Source: Desulfobacterales bacterium
GTDB lineage: Bacteria > Desulfobacterota > Desulfobacteria > Desulfobacterales > UBA5852
Assembly: GCA_016735415.1 (NCBI GenBank)
Contig: JAERRP010000258.1
Coordinates: forward strand, 1-5,720
Direction: 5' to 3'
DNA: 5,720 bases
Part shown: positions 1 through 5,720 of the stretch, piece after piece
Numbering within the stretch: the stretch's first letter is position 1
How the letters are laid out: each line of letters opens with the position of its first letter
Program-made: the position numbers and the translations under genes
Notes under the pieces: generated by a model
The model's input: only the letters and a program-made list of their open reading frames with translations
Told to the model about the DNA's origin: nothing
Database searches by the model: none

Positions 1-1054
1 GTCCTTTGTTAACGATGTCGCCGGGCAGATCGGGGATGTCATCAGTGAATATAAAATCATCATCAACAAATCCACGGTGCCGGTCGGTACGGCCGACCGG
101 GTCCGGGATTTTATTCAGGACCGGGTCGATCAACGCGGCCTCGATATCGAGTTCGATGTGGTTTCCAACCCCGAATTTCTGAAAGAAGGCGATGCCATCA
201 GTGACTTCATGAAGCCCGACCGGGTTATTGTGGGCACCGACAATGTACGCACCGCCAAATTGCTGGAAGCGCTCTATGCCCCGTTTGCGCGCAGCCGTGA
301 CAAGATGATGGTGATGGGTGTCAAAAGTGCCGAGTTGACCAAATATGCGGCCAACTGCATGCTGGCCAGCAAGATTTCATTTATCAACGAGATCGCCAAT
401 ATCTGCGAAAATGTGGGGGCCGATGTCAAAGACGTGCGCCGCGGGATCGGCTCCGACCACCGCATCGGCTACAAATTCATTTATCCGGGGGTCGGTTATG
501 GCGGGTCCTGCTTTCCCAAAGACGTCAAGGCCTTGATCGCCACCGCCCGGGAAAACGGTTATACCCCCGAATTGATCGCGGCCATCGACAGTGTCAACGC
601 GCGCCAGAAAACGATCATTTCAACCAAAATTAAAAACTATTTTGCCGAACAGGGCGGGGTCGCCGGGAAAACCCTGGCCCTCTGGGGTCTGGCCTTCAAA
701 GCCAATACGGATGACATCCGTGAGGCCCCGGCTCTGGAGATTATCAAAGAACTGACGGCCGCGGGAATGAACATCCGGGCCTTTGATCCCATTGCCGGCG
801 AAAATGCCCGCCAGCAATTATCCGCAAACAACCGGGTGCAGGTCGCGGAAAAACAATACGAGACCCTGGCGGGGGCTGATGCACTGGCGGTCGTCACCGA
901 CTGGAACCAGTTTCGCAACCCGGATTTTGGCCGTATCAAGAAGCTGCTGAGCGCGCCGATCATTTTTGATGGCCGCAATCTGTATTCAAGCGCCCTGGTC
1001 GCCTCCCGGGGATTTGCCTACTTTGCCATCGGAAGGCCGGCCTTGAGACCATAG
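1..1054 (+). CDS. ugd: UDP-glucose 6-dehydrogenase, 5'-truncated by window edge
   Basis: The enzyme oxidises UDP-glucose to UDP-glucuronate in two NAD+-dependent steps in the cytoplasm, supplying a precursor for acidic surface polysaccharides. The reading frame is open from base 2 to the TAG at 1052-1054, giving 350 residues. The N-terminal Rossmann GxGYxG segment, roughly 85-100 residues judging from the usual 430-450 aa length, lies off the left edge. A GTG at 77 is internal, because the family motif NKSTVPVGTADRV starts upstream of it. Counting from base 2, the catalytic block GVGYGGSCFPKDVKAL places the nucleophile Cys at residue 170 (TGC at 509-511) with Asp174. Lys114 and Asn118 of LTKYAAN are spaced from the Cys exactly as in the Streptococcus pyogenes enzyme (K204, N208, C260, D264). 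The C-terminal UDP-binding domain shows LAFKANTDDIREAP and ends with FDGRNLY. The frame is intact. The next gene starts 37 bases downstream. Confidence 0.96.
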   Translation, partial: SFVNDVAGQIGDVISEYKIIINKSTVPVGTADRVRDFIQDRVDQRGLDIEFDVVSNPEFLKEGDAISDFMKPDRVIVGTDNVRTAKLLEALYAPFARSRDKMMVMGVKSAELTKYAANCMLASKISFINEIANICENVGADVKDVRRGIGSDHRIGYKFIYPGVGYGGSCFPKDVKALIATARENGYTPELIAAIDSVNARQKTIISTKIKNYFAEQGGVAGKTLALWGLAFKANTDDIREAPALEIIKELTAAGMNIRAFDPIAGENARQQLSANNRVQVAEKQYETLAGADALAVVTDWNQFRNPDFGRIKKLLSAPIIFDGRNLYSSALVASRGFAYFAIGRPALRP

Positions 1055-1061
1055 AAAGGCC
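1033..1061. other. Inverted repeats overlapping the ugd stop codon
   Basis: Bases 1033-1044 read AAGGCCGGCCTT, a perfect 12-base palindrome inside the last codons of ugd. Its right half, GGCCTT (1039-1044), can also pair with AAGGCC at 1056-1061 to form a 6-bp hairpin with the ugd stop codon in its 11-base loop. No T-run follows, so this is not a normal intrinsic terminator. It may be a chance product of GGCC-rich coding sequence, or a weak attenuating or RNA-stabilising structure between ugd and the next gene. The repeats are seen directly; any role is a guess. Confidence 0.25.
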
Positions 1062-1091
1062 CTGTAGTTCACGCACCTTTGTCAGAAAATT

Positions 1092-1925
1092 ATGACCGCT
1101 GAAGTCGCCACCATCATCATGGCCGCCGGCCGCGGCAGCCGCATGCAGGGATACACGGGCAACAAAACGCTTCTGCCGCTCGTGCCCGAGGGTTCCGTCT
1201 GCAAAGGTCGTCACCCCATCCTGCTGCACCTGATCGATCAACTGCCGGCCGGCCCCAAGTCCCTTATTGTCAATCATTGTCAGGAAGACCTGCGGGAAGC
1301 CACCAACCACCTGGATATCACCTATGTCGAGCAGCCCGTGCTGAACGGCACCGGCGGTGCCATTCTGACGGCCCGGGAATTTATCGCCTCCCTGAATTGT
1401 GAAAGCGTCATCATTACGATGGGCGATGTGCCGTTTGTCCGCAGGGAAACCTATGCCCACCTCGTCGAATGTCTCGAAGGGCGGGACATGGTCGTACTGG
1501 GTTTTTCGCCGGCCGACAAAAAGCAGTACGGCCTTCTGGAAATTGAGGACGGCAAGGTCCAGCGCATCACCGAATGGAAGTATTGGAAAGACTATCCGGC
1601 CGCGCGCCAGGCCGGGCTGGCCATCTGCAACGCCGGTATCTACACCGCCTCACGGGAAGCCCTGAACCACTATCTGCCGATTCTGGCCACACGACCCCAG
1701 ATCGTGCACAAGGAAATCGACGGTCGAATGACGCCCATCGAGGAGTTCTTTATCACCGACCTGATCGAATTTATGGTCGGAGACGGCCGGCCGGTTGGCT
1801 ACGTCGTTAGCGACAACGAAACCGAAACCATGGGCATCGACGACCAGGCCGCCCTGAAAAAGGCCCAGGCCTTGTTTAATAATGATCGGTCGGCGGCTAT
1901 CGACGGCAAAACAACCGCTGAATGA
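1092..1925 (+). CDS. Stand-alone GlmU-N-like sugar-phosphate nucleotidyltransferase
   Basis: This 277-residue protein has the Rossmann-like fold of NDP-sugar pyrophosphorylases, which join a sugar 1-phosphate to an NTP. It is closest to the N-terminal uridylyltransferase domain of GlmU. The nucleotide loop AAGRGSRM is at residues 11-18 with Lys25. QPVLNGTGGA (81-90) matches the uracil-binding EQLGTGHA of GlmU. MGDVPF (110-115) matches YGDVPL and holds the metal ligand Asp112. EWK (161-163), CNAGIY (179-184) and EFFITDLIE (218-226) match further GlmU blocks. The second metal ligand, Asn227 in E. coli GlmU, appears as Asp250 in GIDD, as in RmlA-type enzymes. The C-terminal left-handed beta-helix acetyltransferase domain of GlmU is absent, so this is not a full GlmU. 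There are short insertions near residues 32-40 and 164-172. The ATG at 1092 has no clear Shine-Dalgarno, but the next in-frame ATG (codon 10) would cut the first beta strand. Its place between ugd and galE suggests a UDP-sugar product. The sugar is unknown. Confidence 0.85.
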   Translation: MTAEVATIIMAAGRGSRMQGYTGNKTLLPLVPEGSVCKGRHPILLHLIDQLPAGPKSLIVNHCQEDLREATNHLDITYVEQPVLNGTGGAILTAREFIASLNCESVIITMGDVPFVRRETYAHLVECLEGRDMVVLGFSPADKKQYGLLEIEDGKVQRITEWKYWKDYPAARQAGLAICNAGIYTASREALNHYLPILATRPQIVHKEIDGRMTPIEEFFITDLIEFMVGDGRPVGYVVSDNETETMGIDDQAALKKAQALFNNDRSAAIDGKTTAE

Positions 1926-1943
1926 CGCCAACCCCAAACACTT

Positions 1944-1947
1944 AGGG
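1944..1947 (+). promoter_or_regulatory. Ribosome binding site of galE
   Basis: AGGG lies 10 bases before the ATG at 1958, in the 32-base gap after the nucleotidyltransferase stop. It supports the 1958 start, which also gives the standard position for the NAD-binding GxxGxxG near the N terminus. Confidence 0.5.
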
Positions 1948-1957
1948 TAAAATCGCA

Positions 1958-2935
1958 ATGCGCAATCTCAACATTCTCGTCGTCGGTGGCTGCGGCTATA
2001 TCGGCACGCACATGGTTAAGGCGCTTATCGAAGCCGGCCACCACCCCATTGTCCTGGACAACCTTTCCACCGGTCACCGTGATCTGCTGCCCGGCGGCGA
2101 TCTGATCGAGGGCAGCATCGAGGACACGCCCCTGCTCGATCATATCTTCAGTGCGCACCGCATCGACGCCGTTATGCATTTCGCGGCCTTTACCGAGGTG
2201 GGAGAATCCGTCCTCGACCCCCTCAAGTATTACCGCAACAACTTTTCAGCCACCGCCAATCTGATAGCGGCCATGATCCGCCACGAGATCAAACGCTTTA
2301 TTTTTTCCTCCTCCGCCGCGGTTTACGGTGAACCCGAATACACGCCCATCGATGAAGACCACCCCTTGAATCCCACCAGTCCCTACGGCGAAACCAAGCT
2401 GTGGGTGGAACGCATGCTGAAACGCTGCGATGCGGCCCATGGATTGAACCATATCAATTTGCGCTATTTCAATGCCGCCGGCGCCGATGAATCCGGCACC
2501 ATCGGTGAGCGGCACCATCCGGAAAGCCACCTGATCCCCCTGATTATTCAAGCCGCCCAGGGAAAACGCGACCACATCAAGATCTTCGGAACCGACTACC
2601 CTACCCCGGACGGCACCTGTATTCGTGATTACATCCATGTCAACGATCTGGTTTCCGCCCATCTGCTGGCCATCGAAGCCTTGATGGATGGCGCCGGCAG
2701 CAGTCTTTACAACCTGGGCAACAGCCGGGGGCTGTCGGTGCGGGAAGTCATCGAAACCGTGCGGCGCGTCAGCGGGAAACCGGTTCCGGTCATCGAAGAT
2801 CAAAGACGACCCGGCGACCCGGCCGTTCTGGTGGCCGGGTCCGACAAAATCAAATCGGAATTGAACTGGCAGCCCCGTTTCGAAAGTCTTGAAGAAATCG
2901 TAAAGACGGCCTGGAACTGGCATCAAAAATACTAA
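1958..2935 (+). CDS. galE: UDP-glucose 4-epimerase family protein (GalE)
   Basis: This extended short-chain dehydrogenase/reductase interconverts UDP-glucose and UDP-galactose, and in some members the N-acetyl forms, using tightly bound NAD in the cytoplasm. The 325 residues are close to the family length (E. coli 338). The NAD loop GGCGYIG is at residues 10-16 and the adenine-ribose segment LDNLSTGH at 33-40. The catalytic set is Ser119 in FSSSAAVYG plus Tyr143 and Lys147 in SPYGETK. RYFNAAGA (169-176), ESHLIPL (189-195) and IRDYIHVNDL (222-231) are typical GalE blocks. RRPGD (283-287) carries the UDP-contacting Arg and Asp. The residue aligned by eye to the specificity gate (Tyr299 in E. 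coli, Cys307 in human) is Leu291, so activity on UDP-GlcNAc/GalNAc is possible but unproven. Neighbouring ugd and the GlmU-like gene point to UDP-sugar supply. Other UDP-sugar epimerases of the same family cannot be fully excluded. Confidence 0.92.
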   Translation: MRNLNILVVGGCGYIGTHMVKALIEAGHHPIVLDNLSTGHRDLLPGGDLIEGSIEDTPLLDHIFSAHRIDAVMHFAAFTEVGESVLDPLKYYRNNFSATANLIAAMIRHEIKRFIFSSSAAVYGEPEYTPIDEDHPLNPTSPYGETKLWVERMLKRCDAAHGLNHINLRYFNAAGADESGTIGERHHPESHLIPLIIQAAQGKRDHIKIFGTDYPTPDGTCIRDYIHVNDLVSAHLLAIEALMDGAGSSLYNLGNSRGLSVREVIETVRRVSGKPVPVIEDQRRPGDPAVLVAGSDKIKSELNWQPRFESLEEIVKTAWNWHQKY

Positions 2936-2958
2936 GAATTGAGATCGATCAACTTATT

Positions 2959-4044
2959 ATGCCCCCTTCGTATACAACCTGTCTAGTCACCGGCGGCGCC
3001 GGATTCATCGGCACCAATTTTGTCCGCCACACGCTGAAGCTTCATCCCCGCTGGCGCATCGTCTGCCTGGATGCCCTCACTTACGCCGGCAATCCCGCCA
3101 ACCTTGCCGATCTGCCCGCGCGCTATCCGGAACGCTACCGCTTCATCCACGGCAGCATCCTGGACGAGCAGGTCCTCCGGTCGATCTTCGAAGAAGAAGC
3201 CATCGCCGCGGTCATCCATTTTGCGGCCGAATCCCATGTGGACCGCTCCATCCACAAGCCCCAGGCCTTTATCGAAACCAACGTGAACGGCACCGCCAGG
3301 CTGCTGGCGGTCTGTCAGGAGACCTGGGAAACAAACGGAAAGCCGGACGATTTCCGCTTTCTGCACGTCTCCACCGATGAAGTTTACGGCACTTTGGGCG
3401 ATGAGGGGTATTTTACGGAAACGTCACCCTATGCCCCCAACAGCCCCTATTCGGCTTCCAAGGCCGCTTCGGATCACCTTGTGCGGGCCTGGCATCACAC
3501 CTACGGTTTCCCGGCCATCGTGACCAACTGTTCCAACAACTACGGCCCTTATCAATTCCCGGAAAAATTGATTCCGCTGATGATTCTCAACATTCGGGAT
3601 GAACGCGAACTCCCGGTTTATGGCGACGGCACCAATATCCGGGACTGGCTTTACGTGATCGACCATTGCGAAGCGCTCCTCGCGGTTCTGGAAAAAGGCA
3701 CAGTGGGCGAAACCTACCTGATCGGCGGCGGTGCCGAAAAACGCAACCTCGAGATTGTGGAACGGCTGTGCACCATTCTGGACCGCTGCCTGGAGCGCAA
3801 CGAAAAGAACAGCAGCCGCAACCTCATCCGTTTTGTCAGCGACCGCCCCGGGCACGACTACCGCTATGCCATCGACGCCGCCAAAATTCACGAAAAACTT
3901 GGATGGCAGGCCCGATTCCGGTTTGAAGAAGCCATCGAAACCACCGTGAAATGGTACCTGGCGCATGAGGATTGGGTTGAACGGATCCGAAGCGGTGAAT
4001 ACCGGAACTGGCTGCGGACGAATTATGAAAACCGCCAGGACTGA
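2959..4044 (+). CDS. rfbB: dTDP-glucose 4,6-dehydratase (RfbB/RmlB)
   Basis: This is the second enzyme of dTDP-L-rhamnose synthesis. It converts dTDP-glucose to dTDP-4-keto-6-deoxyglucose by an NAD-dependent oxidation, dehydration and reduction. The 361 residues match the family length. The N-terminal Rossmann loop TGGAGFIG is at 11-18, followed by LDALTYAGN (38-46) and the hallmark HFAAESHVDRSI (87-98). The dehydratase signature STDEVYG (138-144) gives the Thr139-Asp140-Glu141 triad, where Asp and Glu are the acid and base for water loss. YSASK (164-168) supplies the SDR Tyr164 and Lys168. TNCSNNYGPYQFPEKLIP (189-206) and DGTNIRDWLYVIDHC (223-237) are characteristic RmlB substrate-binding stretches. 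The ATG at 2959 puts the Rossmann loop in the normal place, though its Shine-Dalgarno is weak (nearest GAG about 15 bases upstream). It begins 23 bases after galE and ends 18 bases before rfbA. Confidence 0.97.
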   Translation: MPPSYTTCLVTGGAGFIGTNFVRHTLKLHPRWRIVCLDALTYAGNPANLADLPARYPERYRFIHGSILDEQVLRSIFEEEAIAAVIHFAAESHVDRSIHKPQAFIETNVNGTARLLAVCQETWETNGKPDDFRFLHVSTDEVYGTLGDEGYFTETSPYAPNSPYSASKAASDHLVRAWHHTYGFPAIVTNCSNNYGPYQFPEKLIPLMILNIRDERELPVYGDGTNIRDWLYVIDHCEALLAVLEKGTVGETYLIGGGAEKRNLEIVERLCTILDRCLERNEKNSSRNLIRFVSDRPGHDYRYAIDAAKIHEKLGWQARFRFEEAIETTVKWYLAHEDWVERIRSGEYRNWLRTNYENRQD

Positions 4045-4045
4045 C

Positions 4046-4051
4046 AGGGAG
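4046..4051 (+). promoter_or_regulatory. Ribosome binding site of rfbA
   Basis: AGGGAG sits in the 18-base gap between the rfbB stop and the rfbA ATG, 11 bases before the start. It is the strongest Shine-Dalgarno-like sequence in the window and fixes the rfbA start at 4063. Confidence 0.65.
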
Positions 4052-4062
4052 ATGATCAATAA

Positions 4063-4938
4063 ATGAAAGGCATCATTCTGGCCGGCGGCAGTGCCACAAG
4101 GCTTTATCCGGTCTCGCTGGTGGTCAGCAAACAGCTGCTGCCGGTTTACGACAAGCCCATGATTTACTATCCGCTGTCCATCCTGATGCTGGCCGGCATC
4201 CGCGAGGTTCTCGTGATTTCGACCCCCCTCGACCTGCCCCGTTTTCGTGATCTTCTGAAAGACGGTCGCCAGTGGGGCCTGTCCTTTTCCTATGTCGAAC
4301 AGCCCCGGCCGGAAGGCATCGCCCAGGCCTTCATCCTCGGACGCGAATTCATCGGCCGTGACAATGTGGCCCTGGTGCTGGGCGACAATATCTTTTATGG
4401 CCACGGGCTGCCGGAACAGCTGGAAAGGGCCGTGAAACGCCGGGAAGGCGCCAGTATATTCGGCTATTGGGTACGAGATCCGGAACGCTACGGGGTCATC
4501 AGTTTCGATCCGGAGGGCAAAATCATCGACATCGAGGAAAAGCCGGCGCACCCCAGATCGAACTGGGCGGTCACCGGCCTGTACTTCTATGACAACGAGG
4601 TGGTTGATATCGCCGGGCGGCTTAAGCCCTCCGGTCGCGGCGAGGTGGAAATCACGGATGTCAACACGGCCTATCTTGCCGAAGCGAAACTCTTTATCGA
4701 AAAAATCGGCCGCGGGGTGGCCTGGCTCGACACCGGCACCCACACCAGCCTGATGCAGGCTTCCAGCTTTATCGAAGTCATCGAACAGCGCCAGGGGCTC
4801 AAGGTGGCCTGTGTCGAAGAAATCGCTTACCGTAGGGGGTTTATCGGCGCTGGAGATCTGGAAGCACTGGCCGCGCCCCTGAAGAAAAGCGGATACGGGC
4901 AATACCTGCTGGACTTACTGAAAACCGAAGGACCGTAA
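4063..4938 (+). CDS. rfbA: Glucose-1-phosphate thymidylyltransferase (RfbA/RmlA)
   Basis: This is the first enzyme of the dTDP-L-rhamnose pathway. It joins dTTP and glucose 1-phosphate to give dTDP-glucose and pyrophosphate, and family members are usually inhibited by dTDP-rhamnose. The 291 residues match the family and nearly the whole chain reads as RmlA. The nucleotide loop [11 protein letters not shown] is at residues 6-16, followed by [18 protein letters not shown] (22-39). Asp108 of LGDNIFYGH (106-114) and Asp223 of WLDTGTH (221-227) are the expected Mg2+ ligands. EEKP (158-161) and VTGLYFYDN (170-178) line the sugar site. The C-terminal [10 protein letters not shown] (252-261) and GYGQYL (277-282) are usual for RmlA. 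The loop has Ala at position 11 where many characterised enzymes have Gly (GGSGTRL). Gene order here is rfbB-A-C-D, unlike the B-D-A-C order of enteric bacteria. It ends 1 base before rfbC. Confidence 0.97.
   Translation: MKGIILAGGSATRLYPVSLVVSKQLLPVYDKPMIYYPLSILMLAGIREVLVISTPLDLPRFRDLLKDGRQWGLSFSYVEQPRPEGIAQAFILGREFIGRDNVALVLGDNIFYGHGLPEQLERAVKRREGASIFGYWVRDPERYGVISFDPEGKIIDIEEKPAHPRSNWAVTGLYFYDNEVVDIAGRLKPSGRGEVEITDVNTAYLAEAKLFIEKIGRGVAWLDTGTHTSLMQASSFIEVIEQRQGLKVACVEEIAYRRGFIGAGDLEALAAPLKKSGYGQYLLDLLKTEGP
4928..4932 (+). promoter_or_regulatory. Ribosome binding site of rfbC inside the rfbA 3' end
   Basis: AAGGA lies within the last codons of rfbA, 7 bases before the rfbC ATG at 4940. The rfbA stop TAA (4936-4938) and the rfbC ATG are separated by a single base, so terminating ribosomes can restart directly. 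This supports translational coupling. Confidence 0.6.
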
Positions 4939-4939
4939 G

Positions 4940-5494
4940 ATGGACATCGAACCGACGGCAATTCGGGGGGTCTGGGTTATCCGGCCCAGATTGTTTGAGG
5001 ACCCCCGCGGTTATTTCATGGAGACCTTTCAACGCCGGCGCTTCGAATCCGCCGGAATTCCGGGCGACTTCGTGCAGGACAATCTCTCCTATTCCACCCG
5101 CAACACCCTGCGGGGGCTGCATTTCCAGAACCCCCGGGGCCAGGCCAAGCTGGTCCAGGTGATACATGGGGAAATATTCGACGTGGCCGTGGATATCCGT
5201 GTGGGCTCGCCCACCCTGGGGCAATGGTTCGGCACCCGGCTTTCCGGCACCAATCACCGGCAGTTGCTCATCACCTCAGGAATGGCCCACGGTTTCTGTG
5301 TTCTCAGCGAAACGGCTTGCGTCGTTTACAAATGCACGGACTATTACGCCCCCGACCATGAAAGGGGCATTCTCTGGTCCGACCCGGATATCGGCATCGA
5401 CTGGCCGATCGAAAACCCGCTCTTGTCCGCAAAAGACAAGACCTATCCCCTTCTCAAAGAGATCCCGCCCGGCGATCTCCCCGGATTGAAGTGA
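4940..5494 (+). CDS. rfbC: dTDP-4-dehydrorhamnose 3,5-epimerase (RfbC/RmlC)
   Basis: This is the third enzyme of dTDP-L-rhamnose synthesis. It epimerises C3 and C5 of dTDP-4-keto-6-deoxyglucose without a cofactor, as a cupin-fold dimer. The 184 residues equal the family length. The N-terminal DPRGYFMETF (21-30) and QDNLSYS (46-52) are typical substrate-binding stretches. LRGLHFQ (58-64) carries the catalytic base His61, and Asp166 in SAKDK matches the Asp of the His-Asp dyad (His63 and Asp170 in the Salmonella enzyme). Lys70 in GQAKLV and Tyr130 in VVYKCTDYY are the expected proton-relay and donor residues. MAHGF (115-119) is also characteristic. All key residues expected for an active epimerase are present. 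The start at 4940 is set by the AAGGA upstream and the 1-base gap to rfbA. The stop at 5492-5494 is 1 base from the rfbD start. Confidence 0.97.
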   Translation: MDIEPTAIRGVWVIRPRLFEDPRGYFMETFQRRRFESAGIPGDFVQDNLSYSTRNTLRGLHFQNPRGQAKLVQVIHGEIFDVAVDIRVGSPTLGQWFGTRLSGTNHRQLLITSGMAHGFCVLSETACVVYKCTDYYAPDHERGILWSDPDIGIDWPIENPLLSAKDKTYPLLKEIPPGDLPGLK

Positions 5495-5495
5495 C

Positions 5496-5720
5496 ATGCG
5501 GATACTGATAACCGGTGCCCACGGACAATTGGGACACGATGTTGCGGCGACCGCCCGAAAACGAGGGTTTGTTATATCAGCCCTCTCCCGGGCCGAGCTG
5601 GACATCGTCAAGGCCGAAGCGGTCAGCCGGGCCATGGCCGGGTTTGAACCGGATCTACTCGTCAACTGCGCAGCCTACACGGCCGTGGATCGCGCGGAGG
5701 ACGAACCGGAACTGGCCCTG
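5496..5720 (+). CDS. rfbD: dTDP-4-dehydrorhamnose reductase, 3'-truncated by window edge (RfbD/RmlD)
   Basis: This is the last enzyme of the pathway. It reduces the 4-keto group of dTDP-6-deoxy-L-lyxo-4-hexulose with NAD(P)H to give dTDP-L-rhamnose. Only the first 75 codons are in view, and the frame is open to base 5720; the family is usually about 290-300 residues. The visible part starts MRILITGAHGQLG, with the Rossmann loop GAHGQLG at residues 7-13. SRAELDI (35-41) follows, and then the strongly RmlD-like VNCAAYTAVDRAEDEPELA (positions 56-74). The catalytic Tyr-x-x-x-Lys lies beyond the edge. The ATG at 5496 comes one base after the rfbC stop and has only a weak GAAG-like site upstream, so translation probably depends on coupling to rfbC. 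Position in an rfbB-A-C-D order agrees with the call. Confidence 0.93.
   Translation, partial: MRILITGAHGQLGHDVAATARKRGFVISALSRAELDIVKAEAVSRAMAGFEPDLLVNCAAYTAVDRAEDEPELAL

Noticed and set aside
77..1054. GTG at 77 as the true start of ugd
   Set aside because: The frame is open further upstream to the window edge and encodes the conserved NKSTVPVG motif across this codon, so the GTG is an internal Val.
1055..1080. Possible terminator after ugd (AAAGG pairing with CCTTT)
   Set aside because: The stem is only 5 bp with a 16-base loop and no T-run follows, so it is too weak for an intrinsic terminator.
960..1460. A 166-codon minus-strand open frame covering the ugd-nucleotidyltransferase junction
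   Set aside because: It overlaps conserved parts of both sense genes and has no recognisable motif. It is best explained as antisense shadow.
2246..2926. A 226-codon minus-strand open frame inside galE
   Set aside because: It is fully contained in the galE coding region, with low-complexity Gly/Val/Phe-rich translation and no recognisable domain. It is a shadow of the real gene.
2939..2960. Possible promoter before rfbB (TTGAGA and TATTAT)
   Set aside because: The two boxes are only 10 bases apart, far short of the usual 16-18, and the second overlaps the rfbB start codon.
3424..4902. A 492-codon open frame on the minus strand across rfbB and rfbA
   Set aside because: It lies antisense to two strongly conserved genes, spans their junction, and its translation shows no recognisable family motifs. 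Long antisense frames are common opposite GC-rich genes with regular codon use.

Overview
This window is a same-strand run of seven nucleotide-sugar genes. All are on the + strand, coding is almost continuous, and the longest gap is 37 bases. The gene families are easy to recognise. The sequence is moderately GC-rich with many GCC (Ala) and GGC (Gly) codons. I see no tRNA, rRNA, CRISPR array, insertion sequence or phage gene. The organism is a Gram-negative-type bacterium. The style of the Ugd, RmlA and GalE proteins reminds me of Desulfobacterota (Desulfosarcina/Desulfobacteraceae-like), but this is an impression from memory and not a proven assignment.

Layout: (1) 1-1054, the 3' part of a UDP-glucose 6-dehydrogenase gene cut by the left edge. 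(2) 1092-1925, a stand-alone nucleotidyltransferase resembling only the N-terminal uridylyltransferase half of GlmU. (3) 1958-2935, a GalE-type UDP-hexose 4-epimerase. (4) 2959-4044, rfbB/rmlB, dTDP-glucose 4,6-dehydratase. (5) 4063-4938, rfbA/rmlA, glucose-1-phosphate thymidylyltransferase. (6) 4940-5494, rfbC/rmlC, dTDP-4-dehydrorhamnose 3,5-epimerase. (7) 5496-5720, the first 75 codons of rfbD/rmlD, dTDP-4-dehydrorhamnose reductase, cut by the right edge.

How they work together: genes 4-7 form the complete dTDP-L-rhamnose pathway (glucose-1-phosphate to dTDP-glucose by RfbA, 4-keto-6-deoxy sugar by RfbB, 3,5-epimerisation by RfbC, reduction by RfbD). Genes 1-3 form a UDP-sugar block: an NDP-sugar pyrophosphorylase candidate, a 4-epimerase and a 6-dehydrogenase, which could supply UDP-galactose/UDP-GalNAc and UDP-glucuronate. 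Such clusters normally feed a surface polysaccharide (O-antigen, capsule or exopolysaccharide); no glycosyltransferase or export gene is in view to say which. Gene spacing tightens along the run (37, 32, 23, 18, 1 and 1 bases), consistent with one transcript and translational coupling at the rfbA-rfbC-rfbD end.

This is largely an ordinary housekeeping/surface-polysaccharide region. I found no convincing new biological system. The most interesting item is the GlmU-N-like stand-alone nucleotidyltransferase, whose sugar substrate cannot be read from sequence alone.
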